NCBI RefSeq assembly: GCF_045063725.1
Contig: NZ_CP173695.1
Length of the DNA: 64,000 nucleotides
Origin: Sellimonas catena
GTDB taxonomy: Bacteria; Bacillota; Clostridia; Lachnospirales; Lachnospiraceae
Direction: 5' to 3' (one strand)
A program made the position numbers and the translations under genes. The notes under the pieces were generated by a model. It did no database searches. It saw only the letters and a program-made list of their open reading frames with translations, and had not been told where the DNA came from. This document shows, in pieces, positions 35,369 through 44,298 of this stretch (its first letter is position 1; every line of letters begins with the position of its first letter).

Positions 35369-35515
35369 TTATATCACACTTTTCACTATTTTTGATACTT
35401 TTTCACGATTTCGTTCATTGTATCCCACTTTGCTTCCATATCCTTGACCAGTGTAAACTGTGTTCTGCATCTGTCCAGATTGTGGTTTTCTCTGTGGATC
35501 TTGAAATAATGATCG
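35369..35515. repeat. Left copy of the IS target duplication (nahK 3' fragment)
   Basis: 147 bp (149 if two ambiguous end bases are counted) identical to 37487-37633. It consists of the last 130 or so coding bases of nahK including its stop, plus 17 bases downstream. It is a non-functional duplicate created by insertion of the IS. Confidence 0.9.
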
Positions 35516-35636
35516 CCACAGTTTTGCAGTAACATATGTTCGCTTATAGCTTGAAATCCTTTTGTATGGCGGCTTACAAGCTTTTTTTATTTTTTAAATT
35601 TGTCATATTTTACTAGCGTTTTGTAACGTTTTGTGG

Positions 35637-35642
35637 TATAAT
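35637..35642 (+). promoter_or_regulatory. -10 element of the transposase gene
   Basis: TATAAT 28 bp before the ATG; no clear -35. A direct repeat of CGTTTTGT (35617 and 35627) lies just upstream. Confidence 0.45.
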
Positions 35643-35670
35643 AAGTATTATATGAAATGGAGTGCTTATT

Positions 35671-37386
35671 ATGTATCTTAAAAAAACACCGAACTCTCAT
35701 GGCCGCATCCGTCTTTCTATTGTTGATACTTATTACGATAAAGTTAAGAAATGCTCCCGCCAGAAAACCGTAGAATCTATCGGCTGGCTCGATGAACTGG
35801 AAAAGCAGTATGAGGATCCGATTGCTCATTTCACAAAACGTGTAGCGCAACTTAATGAGGAAAAAAAGAAAAAGCAAGCCCCGATTCACTTTACTTTCTA
35901 CGATTCCGACAGGCTTCGCATTGATGATGACCTGCGGAAAAACTTCGGCTATGCCGCATTGAGCCGGATCTATCATGAACTCGGCATCCATACCTTCCTG
36001 ACCAACCGGCAGCGCCACTCGAAAGAACAGTATGATGCCAACGCCATTATGAAGATGCTTGTTTATTCCCGACTCCTTTTTCCTGCTTCAAAGAAATCTT
36101 CTTATGACGGCCGGGAACGTTTTTTTGAAAGATCGGATTACTCCCTGGATGATGTCTACCGCTGCCTTTCTTTTCTGGACAAACACAGGGAAAACCTGCA
36201 GATATGGATGAATGACAGGATTAAAAAGAATTATGGCAGGGATACCAGCCTGATCTATTATGATGTTACAAACTACTATTTCGAAACAGATGAACAAAAC
36301 GACTTCCTTCACAAAGGCATTTCCAAAGAGCACCGGCCAAACCCGATTATACAGATGGGCCTTTTCATGGATAACAGAGGAATCCCCATTACTTACGAAC
36401 TCTTTCCCGGCAATACCAATGACTGCCTGACCTACCGGCCAAACTTCGGGCGCATCAAAAAACAGTTTGACCTTGGACGGCTGATCTCCGTTGCTGACAA
36501 AGGCATGACGACAGGCGATAACATCTGGTACACGATCAATACCCCTACTCATGATGGATATGTTTTCAGCATGTCCATCAGAGGAGCTGAAAAAGGGATC
36601 AAAGACTATGTCCTCAAAGAAGAGGGCTACGAGTGGCTTGGCACGGAATATAAACGAAAATCCCGAAAATCCCCAAGAACGATCCTGGTTACTTCTGTCA
36701 CCGGCAAAAAGATGAAAAAGCAGGTGGACGAGAAACAGGTCGTCTTCTGGAGTGAAAAATATGCCCGGCGGGCAAAAGCCGAACGGGAAACCGCACTGGC
36801 AAAGGCCAGAGATCTGGCACAAAACCCGGGGAACTACACAAGAGCCACTTCCTATGGGGCAGCAAAATATGTCAAAAAAATAGACTACGACAAGGAGACC
36901 GGTGAGATCCTTACCTCCTCATCCATACTGGATATTGATGAAGAAAAGATCCGTGAAGAGGAAGCACTGGACGGTTACTATATGCTCCTGACCAGTGAAA
37001 TGGAGACATCGGATGATGAAATCATCGACATGTACCGGGGGCTATGGCGGATCGAAGAGTCTTTTAAGGTGACCAAAAGCGAACTGGAAGCCAGACCCGT
37101 ATACGTCTGGACAAAAGAACATATCGAAGCACATTTCCTGACCTGTTTTGTAGCCTTGACGATAGCAAGGATACTGGAAAATAAGTTGGAACGAAAATAC
37201 AGTGTCGGAAGAATCCTGGACTCCCTGTCAAAAGCAGAATGCAGCCTGCTCCAGCAAAACTATTATCTATTCGATTACTATGATGAGGTACTAAAAGAGA
37301 TTGGATCGATTATGGATATTGATTTCGGAAAACGTATCCGTACGCTGGGAGAAATAAAAAAAATTTTGGCAAAGACAAAAAAATAG
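35671..37386 (+). CDS. IS1634-family DDE transposase
   Basis: A 571-residue transposase of the IS4/IS1634 group. The acidic triad is visible: IYYDVTNYYFET (first Asp, about 210), ISVADKGMTTG (second Asp, about 275) and YRGLWRIEESFKVTK (Glu in the Y-x2-R-x3-E-x6-K motif, about 462). The N-terminal SRQKTVESIGWLDEL and the C-terminal LTIARILENKLERKYS are family-typical. The frame is intact, so the element may still be mobile. ATG 35671 has GGAG 8 nt upstream; an in-frame GTG at 35662 overlaps that site. Confidence 0.92.
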   Translation: MYLKKTPNSHGRIRLSIVDTYYDKVKKCSRQKTVESIGWLDELEKQYEDPIAHFTKRVAQLNEEKKKKQAPIHFTFYDSDRLRIDDDLRKNFGYAALSRIYHELGIHTFLTNRQRHSKEQYDANAIMKMLVYSRLLFPASKKSSYDGRERFFERSDYSLDDVYRCLSFLDKHRENLQIWMNDRIKKNYGRDTSLIYYDVTNYYFETDEQNDFLHKGISKEHRPNPIIQMGLFMDNRGIPITYELFPGNTNDCLTYRPNFGRIKKQFDLGRLISVADKGMTTGDNIWYTINTPTHDGYVFSMSIRGAEKGIKDYVLKEEGYEWLGTEYKRKSRKSPRTILVTSVTGKKMKKQVDEKQVVFWSEKYARRAKAERETALAKARDLAQNPGNYTRATSYGAAKYVKKIDYDKETGEILTSSSILDIDEEKIREEEALDGYYMLLTSEMETSDDEIIDMYRGLWRIEESFKVTKSELEARPVYVWTKEHIEAHFLTCFVALTIARILENKLERKYSVGRILDSLSKAECSLLQQNYYLFDYYDEVLKEIGSIMDIDFGKRIRTLGEIKKILAKTKK

Positions 37387-37419
37387 AAAAAACACCATGA
37401 AAAAATGACAAAATAACAA

Positions 37420-37462
37420 GGCCGTAGTCCCGCATAAATACTGGGATTACGGCCATTTTTAA
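37420..37462 (+). terminator. Terminator of the transposase gene
   Basis: GGCCGTAGTCCC (37420-37431) pairs with GGGATTACGGCC (37443-37454) with one G-T pair, then ATTTTTAATT. It lies inside the right end of the IS. Confidence 0.88.
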
Positions 37463-37486
37463 TTCTCTTTATCTGCAAAAGTCAGG

Positions 37487-37633
37487 TTATATCACACTTT
37501 TCACTATTTTTGATACTTTTTCACGATTTCGTTCATTGTATCCCACTTTGCTTCCATATCCTTGACCAGTGTAAACTGTGTTCTGCATCTGTCCAGATTG
37601 TGGTTTTCTCTGTGGATCTTGAAATAATGATCG
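37487..37633. repeat. Right copy of the IS target duplication
   Basis: Identical to 35369-35515. This copy is contiguous with the rest of nahK, so it provides the native C-terminus and stop codon. Confidence 0.9.
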
Positions 37634-38619
37634 CCTTCGAGATAGTCTGTCAGGAACCGCATACCGCACTCGAATGTCATCACTTTGGCACCCATCGGAA
37701 GCAGCTCAACTTCTCTTGGAGTAAGCTTGCCGCCGCATCCTTCCAGATATCCGTTTACATATACGTCGAACAGATTCATATCACAGGATACTTTGCTTAA
37801 ATCCTGTTCATCCTCTGCCGCTGTACTTGCACCAAAACGAATGGAATCACCAAAGTCATGCATCGCAAGACCCGGCATTACTGTATCAAGGTCGATGACG
37901 CAGATGCCCTTTCCGGTCAGGTTGTCAATCATAACGTTATTTAACTTTGTATCATTATGTGTAACACGAAGCGGAATTTCTCCCTTTTCCAGAAGTTCTC
38001 CGAATACATTTGCCACGTCCTCATGTTCCAGAACAAAATTGATTTCATCCTGTACATATTTTGCGCGTCCGCAGACATCCGCTGCTACCGCCCTTTTAAA
38101 TGTTTCAAATCTTGCTTTTGTATCATGGAAGCCTTTGATTGTCTCATGCAGGCTGTCTGCCGGATAATCTGCCAGAAGTCTCTGGAAGTTTCCGAATGCA
38201 TATGCACTCTGGTAAAAGTCTTCCGGTTTTTCTACCTGATCGTAGCTGGAAGCATCTGTGATAAATTTGTAGGAACGCCAGTATTCTCCTTTATAGTCAA
38301 CAAAGTACGGCTTACCGTCTACGGCCGGAATAACATTAAGTGTCTCTCTGTCCGGATCTCCGCCGTTTTCAATGATCTTCTTTCTCAGATAGGATGTTAC
38401 TCCGATAATATTTTCCATCAGAGCTACCGGGTCTGTGAATACTTCTTTATTCATTCTCTGAAGAATCACTTTGATCTTTCCCATCTCTGCAATCTCAAAT
38501 GTCAGAAGAAATGTATCATTGATATGTCCGTTTCCGTACGGTCTTTCATCAATCAGCATTCCTTCGTATTGAAAATTTGCAATCGCTTCATCGATCTGTA
38601 CTTTATTTACACGCGCCAT
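37504..38619 (-). CDS. nahK: N-acetylhexosamine 1-kinase-like phosphotransferase
   Basis: A 371-residue APH-fold kinase close to NahK, which phosphorylates GalNAc or GlcNAc at C1. Kinase features: ILQRMNKEVF (ATP-site Lys strand substitute), LRVTHNDTKLNNVMID (catalytic loop with H-N-D and Asn) and VIDLDTVMPGLAMHDFGDSIR (metal-binding Asp). The upstream nucleotidyltransferase gene overlaps its ribosome site, so the two are coupled. An IS has inserted at its 3' end but the long target duplication left the coding sequence complete. ATG 38619 follows GGGAGG by 10 nt. True substrate could be another hexose; confidence in hexosamine comes mainly from context. Confidence 0.78.
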   Translation of the reverse strand: MARVNKVQIDEAIANFQYEGMLIDERPYGNGHINDTFLLTFEIAEMGKIKVILQRMNKEVFTDPVALMENIIGVTSYLRKKIIENGGDPDRETLNVIPAVDGKPYFVDYKGEYWRSYKFITDASSYDQVEKPEDFYQSAYAFGNFQRLLADYPADSLHETIKGFHDTKARFETFKRAVAADVCGRAKYVQDEINFVLEHEDVANVFGELLEKGEIPLRVTHNDTKLNNVMIDNLTGKGICVIDLDTVMPGLAMHDFGDSIRFGASTAAEDEQDLSKVSCDMNLFDVYVNGYLEGCGGKLTPREVELLPMGAKVMTFECGMRFLTDYLEGDHYFKIHRENHNLDRCRTQFTLVKDMEAKWDTMNEIVKKYQK

Positions 38620-38621
38620 CT

Positions 38622-39548
38622 CTATTTGTCCTCCCATAATTTCTGCGGATATACTCCTGCGTCTTTAAGTGCCTGAATGGCAGCTACAACAACCGGTTTG
38701 TCTTCCTTATAAGTTACACCGTACCATTTGTCTTCCGATTCCAGAACAGTTACTGTTGCACGTTCTTCTCCAAGCAGTTTGCTTACAACAGCCGGGAGGA
38801 AGTATTCGCACTTCATCGGGTTTTCTTTCAGGCCACTCTCAAGGAATGCCGGGAATCCTGCCTTGATCTCGTCCAGAATACTTCTTGTGAATCCCCACAT
38901 ATTCATGGATACAAGTGTGTCCGGATCTACAGATACCCATGTTTCCCCATCATCTTCAGAGTAGGCGATGCCTCCGTCTCTCTTCTCGATGCGTGTTCTT
39001 TCATTAATTGCAACAAGCTGTTTGTTCTCATCCAGCTCGCAGATTCCTCGTGCCACGTGGCCATTGTCTGTAACTGTATTTTTCAGACGGTAACCAACCA
39101 TCGTGTAACGGTATTTATCGTCATCTTCGTGTGTTGTCAGATAGTTGTAAATCACTTCAAACGCATGGCGTCCGTAGTAGTCGTCCGCATTGATAACCGC
39201 GAACGGTCCGTCCACTTCATCGATGGCGCTTAAAACAGCATGTGCAGTACCCCAAGGTTTCACGCGTCCTTCCGGCACCTCGAAGCCCTCCGGAATGTTA
39301 TTCAGATCCTGGAATACATACGCAACATCCATGATCTCTTCCATTCTCTTTCCTACTGCCTCTTTAAAATCAGCTTCGTTCTCTTTTTTAATAATAAATA
39401 CGACTTTCTCAAATCCTGCACGCTTCGCATCAAAGATAGAGAAATCCATGATAATGTGTCCTTCTTTATCAACAGGGTCGATCTGCTTTAATCCGCCGTA
39501 TCTGCTTCCCATTCCTGCTGCCATAATTACTAAAACTGGTTTTTTCAT
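38622..39548 (-). CDS. Sugar-1-phosphate nucleotidyltransferase
   Basis: A 308-residue nucleotidyltransferase: VIMAAGMGSRYGGLKQIDPVD (7-27) is the nucleotide-binding signature, and FAVINADDYYGRHAF (about 118-132) the metal-binding Asp region. It joins a sugar-1-phosphate to UTP (or another NTP). Because it sits 2 bp upstream of the NahK-like kinase and near galE, formation of UDP-HexNAc from HexNAc-1-phosphate is the best guess; bifidobacteria use a GalT-like transferase for this step instead. AAGGAGG at ATG 39548. Confidence 0.8.
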   Translation of the reverse strand: MKKPVLVIMAAGMGSRYGGLKQIDPVDKEGHIIMDFSIFDAKRAGFEKVVFIIKKENEADFKEAVGKRMEEIMDVAYVFQDLNNIPEGFEVPEGRVKPWGTAHAVLSAIDEVDGPFAVINADDYYGRHAFEVIYNYLTTHEDDDKYRYTMVGYRLKNTVTDNGHVARGICELDENKQLVAINERTRIEKRDGGIAYSEDDGETWVSVDPDTLVSMNMWGFTRSILDEIKAGFPAFLESGLKENPMKCEYFLPAVVSKLLGEERATVTVLESEDKWYGVTYKEDKPVVVAAIQALKDAGVYPQKLWEDK

Positions 39549-39685
39549 ATCCGAAACCTCCTTATTTTTTTCAGAACTTTTCCGTTCCTCTTCACGCTTT
39601 TTGTTTCTGACATCATTGTATGATAAAACCGAGGAAAAATCTTTGTCTGATATTTGATTTCATTTGTACAATCTGCATTTTTGCT

Positions 39686-39715
39686 TTGACATTTTATACC
39701 GGAATGGGCTATGAT
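39686..39715 (+). promoter_or_regulatory. Promoter of the second AraC-family gene
   Basis: TTGACA (39686-39691), 18-bp spacer, TATGAT (39710-39715) in the divergent gap with the nucleotidyltransferase gene. Confidence 0.75.
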
Positions 39716-39767
39716 GGAGACAAGAAGAAACCGATAGCGTATGATAATTAGAAAGGCGATGGATGCG

Positions 39768-40706
39768 ATGACATATAAAGGAATTTCTTTTCGAAAAGAA
39801 CTGCTTATTGACCAGTTATTTTCCCTTCATTATTTTGAATACATGAGTACTTTTTCTTTTCCTGGAGAATCTCATAATTTCTGGGAATTTGTCTGTGTGG
39901 ATAAAGGGGAAGTCACCATCGGCGCCGGTGATCAGATCTACACACTGAAAAAGGGGGACATTGCTTTTCACGAGCCGAATGAATTTCACTGGGTAAAGGC
40001 AAATGGAAGCATTGCGCCAAATCTGATCGTTATCTCCTTTTCCTCAAAAAGCCCGATAATGAACTTTTTCCGGAAAAAGATTTTACGAACCGACGATTTT
40101 GCCAGGAGCCTGCTCGCCCGGATCATTACAGAAGCCGGCAATTTTCTGGAGGGCCGGCTTGACGATCCATATCAGACAGTGCTCCGTCCAAAGTCTTCTC
40201 AGCCTCCTGCTTCCGGCCAGCTGATTCAGCTTTATCTGGAGGAACTGATGATCTATTTCTACCGGAAATATTCCGATCTTTCCACCCCGGCAGAAGAAAA
40301 GCCGGACAAGCCGGACAAGACCATGAAAGAAAATATCGATACAGAGGTCTTTAACCGGGTCGTTGCCTACCTCGGCCAGCACCTCTCCGGAAGGGTCACG
40401 ATCGAAACAATCTGCAAAGACAATCTGATCGGAAGATCTCAGCTCCAGAAAATATTCAGCAAAAAATCCGGTCTTGGCATCATCGAATACTTTTCCAATA
40501 TGAAGATCGAAGCTGCAAAGGAACTGATACGCACCGAACAGATGAATTTTACACAGATATCAGAAAAACTCGGTTACACCTCCATCCACTATTTTTCCAG
40601 GCAGTTTAAAAAGGTAACCGGAATGACACCTTCCGAGTACGCCTCATCCATCAAGGCCATGGCAGACCGGAGCCATCGCCCGCAGCCGGATCAGGATTCG
40701 GAATGA
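39768..40706 (+). CDS. AraC-family regulator with cupin sensor domain
   Basis: A 312-residue paralogue of the regulator at 33333. Cupin part: HNFWEFVCVDKGEVTIGAG...LKKGDIAFHEPNEFHWV; DNA-binding part: about 205-300 with IEYFSNMKIEAAKELIRTEQMNFTQISEKLGYTSIHYFSRQFKKVTGMTPSEYASS. ATG 39768 (MTYKGISFRKELL) is chosen by alignment with the paralogue (MTYVKTHLKREIV); the ribosome site (AAAGG) is weak, and starts at 39741 or 39759 are possible. Divergent from the nucleotidyltransferase-nahK-galE genes, its likely targets. Confidence 0.88.
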   Translation: MTYKGISFRKELLIDQLFSLHYFEYMSTFSFPGESHNFWEFVCVDKGEVTIGAGDQIYTLKKGDIAFHEPNEFHWVKANGSIAPNLIVISFSSKSPIMNFFRKKILRTDDFARSLLARIITEAGNFLEGRLDDPYQTVLRPKSSQPPASGQLIQLYLEELMIYFYRKYSDLSTPAEEKPDKPDKTMKENIDTEVFNRVVAYLGQHLSGRVTIETICKDNLIGRSQLQKIFSKKSGLGIIEYFSNMKIEAAKELIRTEQMNFTQISEKLGYTSIHYFSRQFKKVTGMTPSEYASSIKAMADRSHRPQPDQDSE

Positions 40707-40729
40707 TTTACACAGATCTAACATAATAT

Positions 40730-40760
40730 TTGCACTTTATTTACAGGTTACTTTTATAAT
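40730..40760 (+). promoter_or_regulatory. Promoter of the CorA gene
   Basis: TTGCAC (40730-40735) and TATAAT (40755-40760) with a 19-bp spacer, just after the AraC gene. Confidence 0.55.
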
Positions 40761-40792
40761 CAAACAACAAAACAGGAAATACAGGTGATTTT

Positions 40793-41704
40793 ATGATTTA
40801 TCAATATGGAGAACAACTCCTTCCCATTCCATTTTCCGAATGGGAAACAGCGCGGGAGCCTGCAATATTTGTAACAGACTCCAAACATGCTCCGGATATT
40901 CTGGAGCAGGCAAATATCATATATGAAAATGAAATTTCCTTATCCAAAATCCGGTTCTGCAAACTGGAAACCCAGCAGGAATGTCTCGTAAGCACTTTCT
41001 GCATTCCCAAACTGGCAGATGTCCTCGGAAGCAGATACCGCATTTACCTCTTTGTCAATCGTCATAATATCGTAATCGTAGATGATGATGGATTCTCCGA
41101 CCGGCTGATATATCGAATACAGCAGAAGAAAGCACATCAGGGGGAGACAAAAGAACGGTTCCTCTATAATTATATTTCTGAGTTTATCAGTCTGGATCCG
41201 GAAATTCTGAGCAATTATGAAAAACGACTGTTTCAAATGGAAGAGGATGTCATACAGGAAAAAGTAAAAAACTTTCAGCACGAACTGATTCCCCTGCGGC
41301 GCGAACTGCTCACATTCCGCAGCTATTATGATGAAATCATGGATCTTGGACGCGCACTTGAAGAGAATGAAAATGGCTTTTTTATCAAGAAGCATCTCAA
41401 GTATTTTGGCACGATCGGAGACCGGGCCGACCGGCTGCTGAGTAAAACAAACCATCTGTTGGATTACGCACAGCAGATTAAAGAAGCCTACCAGTCCCAG
41501 ATCGATGCCCGGCAGAACAACAACATGCAGTTCCTGACCGTAATTTCCACCATCTTCTTCCCGCTCACCCTCATCACCGGATGGTTTGGAATGAACTTCA
41601 AAAACATGCCGGGGCTCGACAACGGCTATGGAAACGTCGTCATACTCTGCATTCTCATCATCATACTATGCATCATTATATTCAAAAAAAAGAAGTTGAT
41701 TTGA
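40793..41704 (+). CDS. CorA-family divalent cation transporter
   Basis: A 303-residue CorA-like channel for Mg2+ or related ions: a cytoplasmic domain with long helices (about 120-235), two C-terminal membrane helices (NMQFLTVISTIFFPLTLITGW and VVILCILIIILCIIIF), and the selectivity loop GMNFKNMP between them. The GMN triplet is intact. It ends in KKKKLI. AGGTGA precedes ATG 40793. The gene after it converges on it, and a hairpin repeat lies between. Confidence 0.9.
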   Translation: MIYQYGEQLLPIPFSEWETAREPAIFVTDSKHAPDILEQANIIYENEISLSKIRFCKLETQQECLVSTFCIPKLADVLGSRYRIYLFVNRHNIVIVDDDGFSDRLIYRIQQKKAHQGETKERFLYNYISEFISLDPEILSNYEKRLFQMEEDVIQEKVKNFQHELIPLRRELLTFRSYYDEIMDLGRALEENENGFFIKKHLKYFGTIGDRADRLLSKTNHLLDYAQQIKEAYQSQIDARQNNNMQFLTVISTIFFPLTLITGWFGMNFKNMPGLDNGYGNVVILCILIIILCIIIFKKKKLI

Positions 41705-41721
41705 TGTTTTTTTGGTTATTT

Positions 41722-41763
41722 TTTTGGGGACGTGTTCCGGTGCATCGGAACACGTCCCCAAAA
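41722..41763. repeat. REP-like hairpin, copy 1
   Basis: Perfect 18-bp arms (TTTTGGGGACGTGTTCCG and its complement) around GTGCAT. Same arms as 49185-49226. With T runs before and A runs after, it can act as a bidirectional terminator for corA and the converging flavodiiron gene. Confidence 0.88.
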
Positions 41764-41769
41764 TTAGCA

Positions 41770-44298
41770 TTATTTAATTATTTCTTTATACTGTCTGTGA
41801 TGTTTTAATGCTTCGGTCATTTCTGCCATGCGGCTGGTGTCTCCGATGAGGATGACGCCGCAGAGGCGGTTGTTGAGGAAGTAGTATTTCTGGTACTGTT
41901 TTTTTCCTTCGTCTTTGTATTCTACGGTTTTGTAGATGAGGTCCGGATTTTGTCCGTTATCGCCTGCTGCGAAGAGGGCGGTGTTCATGCCGTGGAAGCT
42001 TAATGCTGCCGGTACGGTGCTGTAGGTGTTGTCGTCTCCTGCCGCCTGTGCTCCGGCTGTTTTTCCTTCTTCTACTGCCTGCGGCCAGATGGCGTAATTG
42101 ATGCCTTCGTACTGTGCGCAGTCTCCGCATGCGTAGATATCCGGAATGTTTGTTTCCATCTTCTCGTTGACAATCACTGCTCGGTCTGTCTCAATGCCTG
42201 CTTCTTTTGCAAGTGCGGTGTTTGCTCTTACGCCGCAGGATACGATAACGAGTTCAGCCGGGATCACGGTGCCGTCAGCGAGGCGTACGCCTTCTGCTTT
42301 TTCGCCGCCTTCGATGGCTTCGATCTGTACGCCGGTGTGGATCTGGATTCCCTGTCCTTCGCTGATCTTCTTGAGCATTTCTCCTGCCGTTTTATCAAGC
42401 TGGCGTCCCATCAGTACCGGTGCCAGTTCCAGCACTGTCACTTCGCATCTGGATTTTTTGAGTTCCCATGCCGCCTCCAGGCCGAGAACGCCTCCGCCGA
42501 TGACAACTGCGTGTTTTGTCTCTTTTAATTTCTCTGCTACTTTCTTTGTATCGGAAAGCCTCCGGATTGCAATGACTCCGTCTTTGTCCGCTCCTTTGAT
42601 CGGCGGAATGAAACATTCGGATCCCAGTGCATAAATCAGTTTTGTATAATGATATTTGCTTCCGTCATCCAGATGTACTTCTTTTGCTTCCGGATCGATT
42701 TTGACTACTTCGTGTCCAAGAATCTGGTAAATATGATTTTCTTCGTACCAGGATGCGTCTTCCACCGCAATCTGTTCTTCATTCAGACCTGCCATGATGG
42801 ATTTAGTCAGCATCGGACGGTTGTAGGTCCGGTAAGGTTCATTGGAAATCATTGTAATGGTTCCGGTACGGTCTCTCTTCCGGATCGCTTCTGCTGCATA
42901 GTGGCCTGCTGCTCCGTTTCCGAGAATGATATAGAAATTCTTTGTGTCATTGGAAAATTCGTTCTCTTCCGCCTCCACTTCCACAAAGTTTTCCGGTCCT
43001 ACTCCACAAACCGGGCAGATGTCAATGGAGGAATCAAAAACAGCGCCGCAGACAAGACATTTTACCAGTGTCCTTGCTCCTTTTTTCTTCTTTGGATTCT
43101 CTTTTTCCTGAAGAAGGCATCCGAAGTTAAATCCGTAATCAAAGGCATCCTGAAGCTGATTTTCGTCTGGTTTAAACCGTACACGGAATCCTTCTGTCAC
43201 CTTCATATTCAGCTGTTTCAATCTTTCGATCAGATGCGGCACAGCCTCTCCGCTCCATCCATAGCTTCCGAATGCGCTGGCAAGTTTTCCGCCGTGTGTT
43301 CCCGCAAAGATGGAAGTTGTAAGATCCCAGATCGGTTTCAGGGCTTCTCCGACGATTGTTGGAGACCCGAACAGAATACCGTCCGCAAATCCAAGCTCTT
43401 CAAGTACTTTTGCCTGATCAGCCTCTACCATATCATAGGCCCGCACATCGATATCCCCGCTTGCACGGATTCCTTCTGCAATCTTTTCCGCCAGGGATTT
43501 GGTATATCCGTAGGCGCTGACATATGGCATGATCACCGTTTTCTTCGGATTTGGATTGACTACTGTGCTCCACTCTTCGTAGGTATTCAGAATAAAGTCA
43601 ATCTTATCATCGATAACCGGTCCGTGTCCGGTGCAGATCATGGAAATATCCAGCTCGCGCACTCTTTCCAGTGCTTTTAACATGAACGGCTTGAACGGCC
43701 CGATAATATTATCGTAATAATACTTCGTGGCTCTCATATAGCCTTCCCAGTCTGTCACCTTGCTCAGCAGGACATCGTCAAATCCGTAATGGGATCCGAA
43801 TGAATCACAGGTAACAAGAATCTGTTCTTCTTCAATATAAGTATACATGGTATCCGGCCAGTGCAGGTTCGGTACAAAGAGGAAACGGAGCGTACGGTCT
43901 CCGATCTTCATTGTCATGTTGTCTCTCGCCGGAATTCCGGTAAAGTCTCTGTTTACGATCTCTTTCAGAAATCCAAGGGCGCAGCCTGTAGCGATGATTT
44001 TCATGCCCGGGTTCAGATCCAGAAGCCGCTCCACACTGCCTGCATGGTCCGGCTCGGTGTGCTCTACAACAAGATAGTCAATGCTCTCCACATCGGTAAT
44101 TTCTTTGAGTTTTTCCAGATAATCATCGAAAAATTTCTCTTTTGCAGTTTCGAAGAGGATGGTCTTGTCCCCTGTTTTCAGAACGTAAGAATTGTATGTT
44201 GTTCCAAATTCTGTGTACATGATAATGTCAAATACACGCAGATCGGCATCTACAATTCCTGTCCAGTAAAAATTCTCCCTTAGTTTCAGTGCTTTCAT
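41770..44298 (-). CDS. Flavodiiron protein - rubredoxin - NADH oxidoreductase fusion
   Basis: An 842-residue class-F-type flavodiiron protein, which reduces O2 (or NO) to water with electrons from NADH in one chain. Domains: metallo-lactamase-like di-iron domain (1-250; ligands H80, E82, D84, H146, D165, H225), flavodoxin (255-395), a small rubredoxin-like module (C414, C417, C428, C431) and an FAD/NADH oxidoreductase (455-842; GNGAAG at 460-465, second GGGVLGLEAA nucleotide fold, CGDCAQYEG FAD motif). The rubredoxin Cys pairs are only 10 residues apart, much closer than in classical rubredoxin. Cytoplasmic oxygen defence in an anaerobe. GGAGGT precedes ATG 44298. Confidence 0.93.
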   Translation of the reverse strand: MKALKLRENFYWTGIVDADLRVFDIIMYTEFGTTYNSYVLKTGDKTILFETAKEKFFDDYLEKLKEITDVESIDYLVVEHTEPDHAGSVERLLDLNPGMKIIATGCALGFLKEIVNRDFTGIPARDNMTMKIGDRTLRFLFVPNLHWPDTMYTYIEEEQILVTCDSFGSHYGFDDVLLSKVTDWEGYMRATKYYYDNIIGPFKPFMLKALERVRELDISMICTGHGPVIDDKIDFILNTYEEWSTVVNPNPKKTVIMPYVSAYGYTKSLAEKIAEGIRASGDIDVRAYDMVEADQAKVLEELGFADGILFGSPTIVGEALKPIWDLTTSIFAGTHGGKLASAFGSYGWSGEAVPHLIERLKQLNMKVTEGFRVRFKPDENQLQDAFDYGFNFGCLLQEKENPKKKKGARTLVKCLVCGAVFDSSIDICPVCGVGPENFVEVEAEENEFSNDTKNFYIILGNGAAGHYAAEAIRKRDRTGTITMISNEPYRTYNRPMLTKSIMAGLNEEQIAVEDASWYEENHIYQILGHEVVKIDPEAKEVHLDDGSKYHYTKLIYALGSECFIPPIKGADKDGVIAIRRLSDTKKVAEKLKETKHAVVIGGGVLGLEAAWELKKSRCEVTVLELAPVLMGRQLDKTAGEMLKKISEGQGIQIHTGVQIEAIEGGEKAEGVRLADGTVIPAELVIVSCGVRANTALAKEAGIETDRAVIVNEKMETNIPDIYACGDCAQYEGINYAIWPQAVEEGKTAGAQAAGDDNTYSTVPAALSFHGMNTALFAAGDNGQNPDLIYKTVEYKDEGKKQYQKYYFLNNRLCGVILIGDTSRMAEMTEALKHHRQYKEIIK

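Larger units (their letters stand above)
35516..37486 (+). mobile_element. IS1634-family insertion sequence, about 1.97 kb
   Basis: Bounded by the 147-bp direct repeats. Ends are imperfect inverted repeats: left CCacagTTTTGCAG, right (complement) CCtgacTTTTGCAG. It contains one transposase gene and a terminator. Members of the IS1634 family are known for unusually long, variable target duplications, which is what is seen here. Inserted across the end of nahK, between nahK and galE, with the transposase on the opposite strand. Confidence 0.9.

Noticed and set aside
35386..35515. Possible second kinase gene next to galE
   Set aside because: It is only the duplicated last part of nahK created by the IS insertion and has no start.
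36088..36822. 244-residue minus-strand open frame inside the IS
   Set aside because: Antisense to the transposase; no motif, no ribosome site.
37420..37462. Reading the IS hairpin as a target-site or att structure
   Set aside because: A G/C-rich stem followed by a T tract immediately after the transposase gene is a plain terminator.
42649..43680. 343-residue plus-strand open frame
   Set aside because: Antisense to the flavodiiron fusion gene, no motif and no ribosome site.
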